Of a stretch of 64,000 nucleotides of DNA, positions 35,005 to 48,500 are shown piece after piece (position 1 is the stretch's first letter; each line of letters starts with the position of its first letter). Position numbers and translations under genes: made by a program. This stretch comes from Cliona cf. orientalis (Eukaryota; Porifera; Demospongiae; Clionaida; Clionaidae). Location of the stretch: NCBI GenBank assembly GCA_963930775.1, contig OZ005689.1, positions 29,961,079 to 30,025,078 of the forward strand, given 5' to 3'. The notes below the pieces were generated by a model, which saw nothing but the letters and a program-made list of their open reading frames with translations, made no database searches and had not been told where the DNA came from.

Positions 35005-37897
35005 TTTGTCTGTACATTATGAAACTCTGGATTATGAATGTAGACACTAAAACAAAGGTACTACTAAAGTTTGGTGGCCTACAGACAGTGCGTGTGGATA
35101 GGAGGTCCAAAAAGCTACCGAATTAGCCACTTAGTGTGTACATGTCGTATGTGGGATTATGTACACACTCACACACAAACAACTTTCCAACACTTTGTCT
35201 GTACATTATGAAACTCTGGATTATGATTGTAGACACTAAAACAAAGGTACTACTAAAGTTTGGTGGCCTACAGACAGTGCGTGTGGATAGGAGGTCCAAA
35301 AAGCTACCGAATTAGCCACTTAGTGTGTACATGTACATGTCGTATGTGGGATTATGCACACACTCACACACAAACAACTTTCCAACACTTTGTCTGTACA
35401 TTATGAAACTCTGGATTATGAATGTAGACACTAAAACAAAGGTGCCATTAAAGTTTGGTGGCCTACAGACAGTGCGTGTGGATAGGAGGTCCAAAAAGCT
35501 ACCGAATTAGCCACTTAGTGTGTACATGTCGTATGTGGAATTATGTACACACTCACACACAAACAACTTTCCAACACTTTGTCTGTACATTATGAAACTC
35601 TGGATTATGATTGTAGACACTAAAACAAAGGTACCACTAAAGTTTGGTGGCCTACAGACAGTGCGTGTGGATAGGAGGTCCAAAAAGCTACCGAATTAGC
35701 CACTTAGTGTGTACATGTACATGTCGTATGTGGGATTATGCACACACTCACACACAAACAACTTTCCAACACTTTGTCTGTACATTATGAAACTCTGGAT
35801 TATGAATGTAGACACTAAAACAAAGGTGCCATTAAAGTTTGGTGGCCTACAGACAGTGCGTGTGGATAGGAGGTCCAAAAAGCTACCGAATTAGCCACTT
35901 AGTGTGTACATGTCGTATGTGGGATTATGTACACACTCACACACAAACAACTTTCCAACACTTTGTACATTATGAAACTCTGGATTATGATTGTAGACAC
36001 TAAAACAAAGGTACTACTAAAGTTTGGTGGCCTACAGACAGTGCGTGTGGATAGGAGGTCCAAAAAGCTACCGAATTAGCCACTTAGTGTGTACATGTAC
36101 ATGTCGTATGTGGGATTATGCACACACTCACACACAAACAACTTTCCAACACTTTGTCTGTACATTATGAAACTCTGGATTATGAATGTAGACACTAAAA
36201 CAAAGGTGCCATTAAAGTTTGGTGGCCTACAGACAGTGCGTGTGGATAGGAGGTCCAAAAAGCTACCGAATTAGCCACTTAGTGTGTACATGTCGTATGT
36301 GGAATTATGTACACACTCACACACAAACAACTTTCCAACACTTTGTCTGTACATTATGAAACTCTGGATTATGAATGTAGACACTAAAACAAAGGTACTA
36401 CTAAAGTTTGGTGGCCTACAGACAGTGCGTGTGGATAGGAGGTCCAAAAAGCTACCGAATTAGCCACTTAGTGTGTACATGTCGTATGTGGGATTATGTA
36501 CATACTCACACACAAACAACTTTCAAACACTGTCTGTACATTATGAAACTCTGGATTATGATTGTAGACACTAAAACAAAGGTACCACTAAAGTTTGGTG
36601 GCCTACAGACAGTGCGTGTGGATAGGAGGTCCAAAAAGCTACCGAATTAGCCACTTAGTGTGTACATGTACATGTCGTATGTGGGATTATGCACACACTC
36701 ACACACAAACAACTTTCCAACACTTTGTCTGTACATTATGAAACTCTGGATTACGAATGTAGACACTAAAACAAAGGTGCCATTAAAGTTTGGTGCTACA
36801 GACAGTGCGTGTGGATAGGAGGTCCAAAAAGCTACCGAATTAGCCACTTAGTGTGTACATGTCGTATGTGGGATTATGTACACACTCACACACAAACAAC
36901 TTTCCAACACTTTGTCTGTACATTATGAAACTCTGGATTATGATTGTAGACACTAAAACAAAGGTACTACTAAAGTTTGGTGGCCTACAGACAGTGCGTG
37001 TGGATAGGAGGTCCAAAAAGCTACCGAATTAGCCACTTAGTGTGTACATGTACATGTCGTATGTGGGATTATGCACACACTCACACACAAACAACTTTCC
37101 AACACTTTGTACATTATGAAACTCTGGATTATGAATGTAGACACTAAAACAAAGGTGCCATTAAAGTTTGGTGGCCTACAGACAGTGCGTGTGGATAGGA
37201 GGTCCAAAAAGCTACCGAATTAGCCACTTAGTGTGTACATGTCGTATGTGGGATTATGCACACACTCACACACAAACAACTTTCCAACACTTTGTACATT
37301 ATGAAACTCTGGATTATGATTGTAGACACTAAAACAAAGGTACTACTAAAGTTTGGTGGCCTACAGACAGTGCGTGTGGATAAAAGGTCCAAAAAGCTAC
37401 CAAATTAGCCACTTAGTGTGTACATGTCGTATGTGGGATTATGCACACACTCACACACAAACAACTTTCCAACACTTTGTCTGTAGATTATGAAACTCTG
37501 GATTATGAATGTAGACACTAAAACAAAGGTACTATTAAAGTTTGGTGGCCTACAGACAGTGCGTGTGGATAGGAGGTCCAAAAAGCTACCGAATTAGCCA
37601 CTTTGTGTGTACATGTACATGTCGTATGTGGGATTATGCACACACTCACACACAAACAACTTTCCAACACTTTGTCTGTACATTATGAAACTCTGGATTA
37701 TGATTGTAGACACTAAAACAAAGGTACTACTAAAGTTTGGTGGCCTACAGACAGTGCGTGTGGATAGGAGGTCCAAAAAGCTACCGAATTAGCCACTTAG
37801 TGTGTACATGTCGTATGTGGGATTATGCACACACTCACACACAAACAACTTTCCAACACTTTGTCTGTACATTATGAAACTCTGGATTATGAATGTA
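35005..37897. repeat. Satellite array, ~190-bp unit in dimeric higher-order pattern (left part)
   Basis: About 15 copies of a ~190-bp unit, marked by GGAGGTCCAAAAAGCTACC every 187-195 bp. Two unit types mostly alternate. One has TGTACATGTACATGTCG, GATTATGCAC and GGTGCCATTAAAG; the other has TGTACATGTCG, GATTATGTAC and GGTACTACTAAAG. This gives a dimer of about 380-384 bp, and nearly identical dimers recur at 35312, 35696 and 36076. Short open frames in the array are by-products. The array is cut at 37897 by the CACTA element and resumes at 49220. Confidence 0.95.
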
Positions 37898-38355
37898 CCC
37901 TACTCAAAATGGAGCGCCTGAAACATGCATGTTTCATGCATGTTTCAGCACATTTCATGCGCCCAAATCCAGAAACTTCCATGCATGAAATTTCCAGTAA
38001 CAATATTGAATAATTTGAGATTTCATGCATGTTACATGCATGATTCCTGAAACATGCATGTAACATGCAGGGATTTGGGACGTTTTTCAGGTATGGGACA
38101 TGCATGTTACATGCATGAAGTAATGCACATATTTCATGCATGTTTCATGCATATTTCATGCATGGAATATGAATGTTTTATGCATGAAATGTGCATGTTT
38201 GATACATGGAATTTGCATGTTTCGTGCATGGAATATGCATGTTTCATGCATGAAACATGCATGTTCCATGCCTATTCCAGGTATAGAACATGCGGGTTCC
38301 ATGTGTGGAACATGCATGTTCCATGTGTGAAACATGCACGTTTCATGCATGAAAC
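37898..38355. repeat. Left terminal and subterminal repeats of the CACTA element
   Basis: After the 39-bp terminal repeat come over 20 copies of short palindromic words built on CATGCATG, TTTCATGCATG and GAACATGCATG in both orientations. Such arrays in plant En/Spm bind the element's own DNA-binding protein; here the BEN protein is the candidate binder. Confidence 0.85.
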
Positions 38356-38468
38356 GTGTACCATACACAGATCAGATTCTATATTATTATTACATACGGA
38401 ATACAATAATGCATAAGGATTATTAACTAGTATAATATTATTGTTATGTTTGGTTCTGGTAACTTAAT

Positions 38469-41400
38469 CTAGTTGAGAGTCTTTCCGGCTTTAAGTAGTG
38501 CCCTCCTCTCCTCCCCACACTTGTTAGTTAAGTCACGCATCAGCTTGTCAGCTGTTGCCTGTGGGAATCTTTCAAGGCAAAACTCTATTATGGAGAGAAT
38601 AATAATTCATAAATTCACTATGTAGTTGTAAGCAGAGTTCTCTTACTGAAAACGGCTCTCCTGATACGGTCATTGATCTTGCCAGCTGAACTCACAGCCA
38701 GGCGCTGGGGACGGTACCAGATACCGATGAGGTTTCTCATCAACCCAGTACACGTCCCCTTGCTCGCTTGCTGTTTAGCTTCGAGTTCAATATACGGTAC
38801 GTAAATGCCATAGCCTGGAACAAGCTCTTTTTTCTGTATAAGAAAATATGAGTGATCATTAACTGAGAGGCTAATGTAAAAGTTATCTGTATTCTTATCC
38901 CAGCTATTATACTGGAGCCTATATATCTATTATGGTCATCCATGGGTCACAAATCAGTGGCTACACTAGAGGTGGCTTGTATCAAGTTGACCCCAAGGTG
39001 GCACTTTGCCAATAAACGGGTGCCTATCTTATTCAGTGACCATTATTATTATACCAGGTTGGGCTCTATGTCAAATCCATGAAATTTGTGTAACTAAGGA
39101 TACTCACTCCTTCACCAGCTTCAAAGGCAGCCTGCTCCAAGGCCAAGTCAGCTGGAGTTAGCTGATAAGTGAAGCCATTGACAGTTATCCTTTGCAGGCT
39201 ATCCTATAATGTAAAAAATGTTTATGTGCAAATTCAAATTTAGTGTACTAATGATAGTAATTTTGTTACCTCTTGAGTGCTGGAGCTTGAGCTAGAGTCA
39301 GGGGATTTCACTGGGTGCTACACACATACAATCCAACTGAAGCCAATATCAACCTATTGTGACTATTATACCTTATTACAGGACCATGACACATCAACTT
39401 CTTGCTTGGGTGGTATGTTCTATGATAGCAATACATAATCATAATTATATATACATGTAGCAAAACACCTGTTTCTATTACCTTTGGTTTCACACTGGAT
39501 ATCTCACTTTGGGTTTTCCCAGTAAGGGACTATAAAAGTACATGACATTGTTAATTATAAGCAAATTAAGCAAACATTATAATTTATACCTTATTAAATC
39601 CAAGTGTGGCTTTAAATTTCTCTAACTTTTCAATATTTTTCAGTCTCATTTTCTCATATGGGCTAAGATCCTAATGATAATAAGAATAAGCATGTACTTG
39701 ATTATTGTGGATGATAATTACACGACAAACCTCGATATCCTCGTCAGTACTGGAATCACTGCTGCTATCATCACTGACCTCAACATTGTGACCGTAGAAG
39801 TGTACTATCTCTTCTAAGAACTTGATTGCAGATGGTGAGGGTGTAGCTGTAATAGTGCCAATGGGGTGTGAGATTAATGCATAAAATTAGGACTGTTAGA
39901 ATGTTGGGGTATACTATTAAGTGATTATTCAAGCCCGTTGTCAAGTGGTTGCTAAGGTATACATAGTATTACATAGCCTCGTGTCCATCCCTATTCCCAC
40001 CTTGGGATGGGCACGAGGCTGAGTATTAGCCTTGTCCCCAGGCCACTCCCACGTTTTCTGAGTGCAACATTGAAAACGTGTGAGTGGCCTGGGGACGAGG
40101 CTGGCTAAGTATTACATACGTCCACCACAAAAAACTTACATAGGGTGTTCTTTGACAAGCTGCCACACTCAGCAAGCTTCAACTTTTGTTCAAGCTGCAT
40201 TATGGTTTCATTTCTGGCCTCGATATCACACTTTTGCTGACTCAACTTCTCTTGCAGCTCATCCACCCTTAGTTGTAGCTCAATGCACTTAGTACAGTCT
40301 TTCCTTTGAAGCCATCTCATACCTATCTCCTTTACAGCATCGATCTCGGCTCTCTTTTTTTGTTTCTTTTCTTCTTGCTGCTCTTTCTTACTCTTCTTCC
40401 TTAACTCGTTTACTTCCACACTGCTACTATCATCATTGATTGGTCGTTTTCTTTTATAGCCATTGCTTGGTTCCTCTAGGCTGCTCTCACTTTCATCTTC
40501 ACATTCCAACTCTTTCAATTTAATCTCAAGCTCTGCTTTTGAGTCTGCCAATAAAATACATTAACCACGTAAATTTCATTGAGTACCTGCCTGCGCTAAG
40601 GGGACACTTTATAAAGAATATCATGTAGCATCACTGTCTTGGACCCTCTCCCCATCCCCTTACCCCCTTGTAGGTGGTAGCATTAGCATTTACATAATAT
40701 AGCTGTATATACAATCCAGCTCAAAGCCAAGGTTTAAAAGAAGTGTCATGCATGGTCCTGGCCCTCCCCCTACCCTATAGCACCCCACTGGCATTATTTA
40801 AGTGTCCCCTAAACTACTTTTATTCCTACATGTAGTACCCATGGGGAGTATGGAAGGCAATAATATTAATGATATGTGCTTGGTATATCAAGAATTATTA
40901 CACCAGCTTCACATCCAGCCTTTGTCCCATCCCCTCACCTTGGATAAAGGTTGTGCTATCCCATGTAGCAAGCTAGGCTCATAGGCACCAGACTTTACAA
41001 GTGCTGTTGTAGCTCACTGTGATAATAATTATTATCTCATATCTGATCTATATTCCAGACTTGTGCTTCTTCATGCTTTACTGTGCTTTGTTGGTAGTTG
41101 CCTAGCAACCCAAGTTTTTATGCATCTCATGCACCCAATTACTGTCAGATAATTATTATTAATTTTGCAATAGCATGGTCCCCAGGCCACTTCTGTGTCT
41201 TCAATGTTACATGGGAAAGTCAGTTGTCCAGTGAAAAGGATAAACATGTAGGCAGGGGCTCTGAAGTGCTTAATTCAGTTATGTATACTACAAGTCACAA
41301 AGGCCATATTACATGGCTAGAAATCCTAGTGCAAATGAGGACATCCTATACAAATGCACTATAGATTAGATAAGACTAAGGGTAATTAGCGATTTACAAG

Positions 41401-42403
41401 AAAATTACAAGATTTACATGAATATTCATGAACTACTTTGTATTAGCGTCTATGGAGGAAGCCAGGTAAGAATTCATTTTTGCACAACTTTGACTAAGAT
41501 GGGAAGGATGCAGGAAGTTGGTCATAGCTGGTTCATGATAAATATAGTAACATTGAACCTTAAATTAGCATACCAGGGAGGGACAAATGTGTCCCCGCTT
41601 AGTACACGCCCACTGTACAGCTGCAAAGAAGTGCTATATAGGCGTTTTTGCATTACCGCCTATGGCGGTGAGCGAGTAAAATAGGCAAACGTTCGGGAAC
41701 AAAATTGTCAACAGATCAGGCTCACTTCTGCTGTTCCCTGAGACCAGAGGCGGTTGTTCTTGATATTCGGTTGGGGACAAAGGTAGGCAGTTGTAAATGT
41801 CGGGAGAAAACGGCCGTGATAATCAACCAGCCTATAGTTTATAGTACTTACGGCTGTCATAGTATACGGACATAGTAACCGGAAATGTCAACTTCCGTGT
41901 CCGCGCATTTCTGGCCATGATACAGGTGCCACTCTAGACAACTGACCTCAAAGCACAGTAGCTAGCCACAAGGCAAAAGGCTGCACTGGGGTGGTCTAGC
42001 AGTAGAGTTTTGGGCACGTTTGGTGGTAATACTAACCCACTTTAGTGGGCAGATAAGGGAGGCTATTAGTGGTTAACTAGGTCCACTGTGGGTAAGCCAA
42101 AGGAATGTGTGAGATTACTCACTAAAAACCACCCAAGTACCAGTAATTGTCTATTAGCCAGCTGGCGTGGCTCCGTGGTAGAGCTGGCTACTGTCCATTT
42201 GTGTATGTATAATACAGTAAGTACATACCTGACAACTCCAAAATAGTGGCTGGATAGCGTGCTTTCGCGGAGGTCCAGCGACAAATTCCGTCAAAAGGTA
42301 CTTCGGTGGCAGGTGATACTTCTGGTTCCAATATCCATTTTGCTGGAATAACAGAGCTCTTGTCCTCCTCCTTCCAGTTCACCAGAGCATATCCACCAGC
42401 CAT
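38469..42403 (-). CDS. BEN-domain protein of the CACTA element, 9 exons
   Basis: Exons 42403-42229, 40544-40140, 39846-39731, 39670-39590, 39529-39482, 39317-39270, 39203-39108, 38833-38647 and 38584-38469 join in frame, GT-AG throughout, to about 423 residues. The N-terminus (MAGGYALVNWKEEDKSSVIP) is a short Trp-containing module seen in other BEN proteins. Residues about 60-190 are a Lys/Glu-rich coiled coil with a basic stretch (KKSKKEQQEEKKQKKR). A Ser/Asp-rich linker follows. The C-terminal ~120 residues fit a BEN domain: LMRNLIGIWY, LAVSSAGKINDRIRRA and FPQATADKLMRDLTNKC. BEN domains bind DNA, so this protein probably recognises the subterminal repeats, a role like TNPA in plant En/Spm. 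An upstream ATG at about 42418 is also in frame. It shares a promoter gap with the transposase. Confidence 0.72.
39972..40105. repeat. Two adjacent hairpins (AGCCTCGT... and GTCCCCAGGCCACTC family)
   Basis: AGCCTCGTGTCCATCCC pairs with GGGATGGGCACGAGGCT at 39975-40020. AGCCTTGTCCCCAGGCCAC at 40029 pairs with the strand ending at 40104. Both lie in an intron of the BEN gene (39847-40139). The second is the same family as 23365-23428. Confidence 0.8.
41985..42215 (+). repeat. tRNA-like segments, possible SINE
   Basis: GGCGTGGCTCCGTGGTAGAGC near 42167 matches the D-arm and A-box region of a tRNA, and GGTGGTCTAGCAGTAGAG near 41994 is a weaker second. Neither extends to a full cloverleaf by eye. 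They sit in intron 1 of the BEN gene, so a tRNA-derived SINE is the simplest reading. Confidence 0.3.
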
Positions 42404-42526
42404 GGCCAGGAGATGCATCAACGACAGTGCAAGAGCAGCTGCAATAATGCGCTCTTTTTTTTTTAAACGCGCGCGCATGCGCAGCTTTCGAGTATACAGG
42501 TACATGTACAATTACAATCAACCGCC
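42404..42526. promoter_or_regulatory. Shared divergent promoter of the CACTA genes
   Basis: Only 123 bp separate the ATG of the BEN gene (42403, minus) from the ATG of the transposase (42527, plus). It contains a T tract and GC-rich palindromes (GCGCGCGCATGCGC). Both transcripts must start here or very close, so the two genes are likely co-regulated. Confidence 0.65.
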
Positions 42527-45500
42527 ATGGACAATGATATGGAAGAAACGATGGAAGCCAGCACTTCTGAGACTGCTTCCAGCTCTTCGACGGTAAGTCA
42601 AATATCTGTGGTATAATTTTAATTGAGTTAATATGAAGTAGCGGTTGAACGTTAATTATCGTTGCCCGCTGACGCTAGATACTTCAAGTGTGTGGTCTGA
42701 GAGTTATCGTACCGCTGGATTCGCTGCTACAGTGCTAGCGCTTGCGGGGCTGATAAATAATTTATCGTCCTGAAAACGACAACGGCCTGTCAATACGTAC
42801 TCACTATGGGCCATGACTCGAGCGCGAGCGGCTCAGTGACATTAATAGCCGGCTGCAGCTGCATAGTAGTACAGTATAGCTATACTTGTGCACATCGTGG
42901 GCGTGGTTATTGCGATCGGTCGCATTGATAATCGATAGTATCTTACTAGCGCTAAGTTGAGTTTAGTTCTATGCGCTCAAATCTGGGCCTATAGACACTC
43001 TTTAGGAGATTTCTATGTAAGGGTTCTACTGAGCCCTGAGCCTGAGGTTTTCTAAATCACATAGAAACCGACTAAACAATGCCTAACAGATTTTAGATCA
43101 TAGCTGTAACAAATATTGTAATTTGATTGGCTATACCTATATCTCATAGTCACCTACAAGATTTTCATAGTCACCTACATGTTTTGCCTTCTGACTCTTA
43201 GCAATACAAAGCTATGTGATGTAAACTAGTTAGACACTGTTTAGTCGGTTTCTATGTGATTTAGAAGACCTAGCAGGGCTCTCATAGAACCCTCGCTTCG
43301 CTCGGGATTCTATATAGAGTCCTTCGGTCTTCTAAATCACATACAAACCTCCTAAACAGTGTCTAACTAATATTTAATAGATCCCATGACATAAAATGCT
43401 GCCTAGCAACAATCCTAACCATGGGCAATAATTTTTTTACGAATATTTTACTTTAAATGCTATGCAACATGCATGATTATCCTGGCTTTTATGGTTTTTA
43501 AACGGTTTGTATATACATTAAAGTAGCAGGTAGCTGGAGAAAAGAGGTGCAAACGAGGCCCGTATAGACAAGGGAAAAAGATTCCAAGGCAGACACTACA
43601 TAATCGTAAGTTATCGAGTCATGACCAGAGTGAAGGAGAGGATACCAGAGTGAGAGGATACCAGAGTGAAGGAGAGGATACCATCAGCGATCTTGGCGGA
43701 ATAGGAATTGGAAATTTTGATGATGAGAATCATGATGACGAGCAAAGCAGTAGTGAACAGGAAGTTGCAGGCAACTCTACAGATTCACCTCAACATCCAT
43801 ACCTATATGATGGTTGTGCTGTAACTGCTCACTCGGCATGTTTGCTAATCAAGAGCTACGCTTACCGCCATCAACTCTCTGGACAGGCCCAAACAGATCT
43901 TCTCAGATTGTTTCAGCTAAAGCTACCCAAGCCAAACACCTTACCACCATCTCTTTACCTCCTTCGCAAAGGAGAAAATCTGTCAGATGATATAGTGCGC
44001 CATTACTACTGTAATCGATGCTCTGCTGTCGTATCTAATCCACTATCAACCTCCACATGTCCGAATGCAAGCTGTCGTACAGAGTTTCAGAGGGATTCAA
44101 ATAATTTCTTTATTGAGCTCAATATAGGGCAGCAACTGAAGACGATACTATCACGTAAAACAGGTTTACATGTAGGGCTTAACTTGGGTCAGAATCTGTG
44201 TTGACGCTTATGTGTCAACCTGCGTTTAATGTGGTTCAGTTTGGTACGTGTAAACGGGGCTTAAAACAATTATTATTTCTTTTGCCTATGGCTAGTTTGT
44301 TGCTAGGCAGTTGTTTATATACAAAGTTTTTTGGGCATTGTTGCTAAGATCTAAAGTTGCTGTAAGTGATTTTAGAATATAGTTGTAACAAATACAGCGA
44401 TCTGATTGGTCAATTGGAGGTCCATTATTTCACTTAGAGACCTTTCAGTTCACTTATAGACCTCTTAGAGAGGTAGGTCTATTATTGAGCTGCCAAAGGC
44501 AAAGAAAGATGCACAGTGCAACAGTAGCCCAGTCCCCAGGCTAAATGTCATGGTTACAGTTGCTATACTCTAAATAAGTTAGAGATCTCGTCCAATGGTC
44601 TTTACGCCTTTTAAGAGACTCTCAGGCCCTTAGTAGCACCCTCGCTGCACTCGGGATGCTATACAGCCTCGGGCCTTTGGGTCTCACAAAACGCGTAGAG
44701 ACCTCGGAGTGTCCAATCAGATCACAGTATTTGTTACAACTATATTCTAATATAATACGTATGTCACAAATATGCATCTTAATAATAATAGGCCCTGGAT
44801 TTACCAAACTGCTACAATATCAGCAGCAGAGGCACAGTCACTGTATTGAAGACATGTACGATGGTACATTGTACAGAAGACTCCTCAAACCCAGAGGTCC
44901 TCTCAGTATTGAAGGAAATATTTCTCTCACCTTGAATACCGATGGAGTTGATGACATATTTCACTCCACCACTTATTCTCTTTGGCCAGTTTTCCTGTCA
45001 ATTAATGAACTTTCACCTTCTCAAAGGTATATTAAATTTTTTACCATAGGTGGGGTGGGGAGTAAGGGGTGGGCGGCAAGCCTAAGGAAGTCCCACAAAA
45101 CTATATTACATTACATTATAGCTCAACGCACTTAGCACATTAGCCTTACCCTGGCCTAAGGTACACGTTCTAAGGCAACTATTCTTTTCACATCTGGTGA
45201 GATGATTAGTTTTCACAGCTGCCCACTGTTGGTCTGTAGGAGTTCACCGATCACTAATATACAACTATAACTATATTGCATTATTATGTTTAACTCCTAT
45301 AGGAAAAGACAGGAAAATGTGATATTGGCAGCTTTATGGTTTGGGAGATCAAAACCAGCTATGTCCACCTATTTGGAACCAATACTCAACTCTCTTATGA
45401 CACTTGAAACAGAAGGTGCATACTTATCTTATTATAGCTATTACTGTTGGATTGGTATATTATGTGGGGCAAAAATTATGTGATTTTCAACTTAAAGTGT

Positions 45501-48500
45501 TAAAGCATACTATTGATAATCCATGCTTTTTCACTTTTCACTGGACAGGAGTACTTGTTGAGAATCCTGATACGAAGGAACTTCGCACAGTACGAGCCTA
45601 TACAATCTGTTTTACCGCTGATCTACCTGCACGAGCTTCAGTACAAAATATGGTGCAGTACAATGGCTTTTATGGTTGTTCTTTCTGTGAGCAACCAGGT
45701 GAGACAGTGAAGACCAGTCTGAGGGGACACGTTCATACTTTTCAGTTTGATGCAAGCAACCCAGGTGGACCTAGCAGAAAACATGATGTAGTGATCACAC
45801 ATGCCATCCAAGCACTACAAAAGAGTGAATCGGTATGTTGTCACGCCAATATAATACTGCTCGCAATATTGGTCCAGCGCTTGCCTGGGACACTACAATA
45901 TAATTTGGACAAACAATATTATTATAATTCCCGCCAATATGGTGTGATTTTTCTTTGCTACAGGTCTGTGGTGTCAAGGGACCCTCTGGCTTAATGTGTC
46001 TTAAGCATTTTGATTTAGTTTGGGGGACATCAGTGGAGTACATGCACTGTATCATGCTTGGAGTTGTTAAGACACTTCTATCACTTTGGACGGATCCAGC
46101 CAAATCTCGTGGGACGCTACATGATATAGAACCTGATCTGCCGCTCATTGATCAGCGCATTGCTCAGATTCAAGTGCCAACTGAGATGCCAAGGAAACCC
46201 AGAAGCATTAAAGAGCATCTTGGTGATTGGAAAGGTTAGCAACCCACCTCTAGTACTCCTAAAGATTAATTTAAAAAGATCTTTTCTCTGCAACAGCGTC
46301 TGAATATAGAGCATGGCTGCTGTTTTACTCCGTACCTGTCTTACAAGGAATTCTTGATGAATCCTATCTGCATCACTACGTTCTTTTGGTTGAGGCCATA
46401 TGGTTGCTGCTGCAAGATTCGATCAGTGAGCAAGATCTTACTGATGCAGAGAAGTCCTTGCAGCTATTTTGCCTACAATTTGCAACGTTTTATGGTAAAT
46501 ATCATGTCTATAGCATCATCTGTCGTCGACAGAATGTATGTATGGAATTGAATTGATAAATCTGTTATCAAGTGAATGATCATAATAATATTATGTTATA
46601 ATTATTAGTATAGGTAATAGTGAGGTTGTATGTTGAATTTGTACAATTGATGAACCAAATGCCTATTTCAGAGTGCTATTTACCCAAATTCAACATACAA
46701 CCTCACTATCACAGGCTAATAGTATACATACACAAAGTCAGATAGGTATTTCAACTCAGAATGGTATTTCAAACTCAGGTGCCTATTTCACTTGTAATAC
46801 TTGTAATTGGTATACAAGATTTGTATACATCAAAGTACAAGTATACTATTATTATTATTATAGTGCATGTTCTTGTTTATATAGAGAAAAGATACATGAC
46901 AATCAAAGTTCACCAGTTGCTACATCTTGTTGATAGTGTGAGATGTCTTGGTCCTCTATGGGCTCATTCCTGCTTCCCCTTCGAAAGTCTCAATGGGCGA
47001 ATTAAGCGAATGTTCCACGGGACTTGTAGTCCTCATTTACAGGTACATATCGTTATTACGCAAATAATAATAATGATAATATATACTTATTGCCATAGTA
47101 GAACGACGATACCGGGAAATATCACGAGTTCATTGCCGCGTATTGTTACGAGTGTGAAGCACGTTCGAGCGGTAAAGCTAAGAAGGGACTCAGCGGCTTC
47201 GTTTAAGTTTTGGCGATGGCCGCCGTCACCGAAGACTAAGGCGTATAGCTAAGTAAGGTAAGGGCAGCGGCACCATGGCTCATTTATCTAACTCGGGCAA
47301 CAAAAATGACGGATAGCAGCAACTCACTTTCTTCTCTGGCGCTCAACGTTCAACCATTGTTCAACGTTTCAACACTGTCTATATGGCGATCATGTGACGA
47401 ACACGACTGATACGAATTTTGCACGTGACGAACACGACTGATATGGGAAATTATCATTCGTGTTTCCACCCACGCGTTTCCCATATGTTTGTATTACGGG
47501 TCAAAGTTCAATATACGATAATAGCTATTATATACACATGTGCAGATGATGAAAGCAGTGCGACAAATGCAGCAACTGTCAGGAGGAAGTGATCAACTGC
47601 CAGAAGTATTATCTGGTTACTGCAATGATATGACATCACATGCAAGCAACAGGTAGGTGTAAAATTATAGTGTGCATGCACGCATTCAAAGTACATTATA
47701 AGTCTAAAATCATGCGTATTATTATTGTAGTGTATTACTTTGCTTTAAATTTCCCTAAGGACATTCTTCACGTACTTCCCGCCTACTGCGTATTGCAATA
47801 ATTTTATTATTAATTTTGAATGTTTGCTAAATCAGGTACAGCGTTACTTGTGAGCTTCAAACCCATAAGATTTTGGGGAAGATTGTCAAGAACTCTCGGC
47901 TCTGCAGCAGTGATGTGCAAGCTATAGGAAGTAACATTGACATCACGAAAATGATGACTTACCAGAGGTATGCAAGTAGTACTAGCATTGGGCTAATGTA
48001 TGAATTGATGATAACGTATTAAATTTTATATAATAATTATTACAGAATCCTGAAGAGTGGCCGAGTGTTCGACACCATCAGTTCGCAGTTTACATCAAAA
48101 AACGATCACACTATTTGCTATCAAGCAGGATCCAAGTGTGAATATGGTGTGATAGTCAAGTTCATCAGTTATTGTGAGAGTGGGTGCCAGGTACATCACA
48201 ATCCTGAGGAGAGATACTGCCACCACCAGGCACTGATCCATCCATTGGAATGTTCCTCATGGATGGTAAAGCACATCTTGTCATCAAGGTTTGTATGCTT
48301 AGTAATAGCTGTAACTGCAACTGCACGTGTTTTGTGTGCATGAGTTTAAAATTGTGTGTCCTATACAGCTTGCCATCAACTCAAGTTAAGGCAATCCCCC
48401 TGAACAGGATATATAAATGTGTGTACATTCACTTTTCGAGAGCAACCGTTGACGATCAGTATTACCTGGCCAAACTGCCTAATGATAGAGAGAGAGATCT

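Noticed and set aside
35312..37792. Series of near-identical 60-61 residue open frames on both strands
   Set aside because: They are the satellite unit read in frame; no start context, no splice sites and they repeat with the array.
38054..38416. Met/His/Cys-rich open frames
   Set aside because: Translation of the ATGCATG subterminal array.
41985..42215. tRNA gene
   Set aside because: Only the D-arm/A-box part matches; I could not draw the acceptor and T stems, so it is listed as a possible SINE only.
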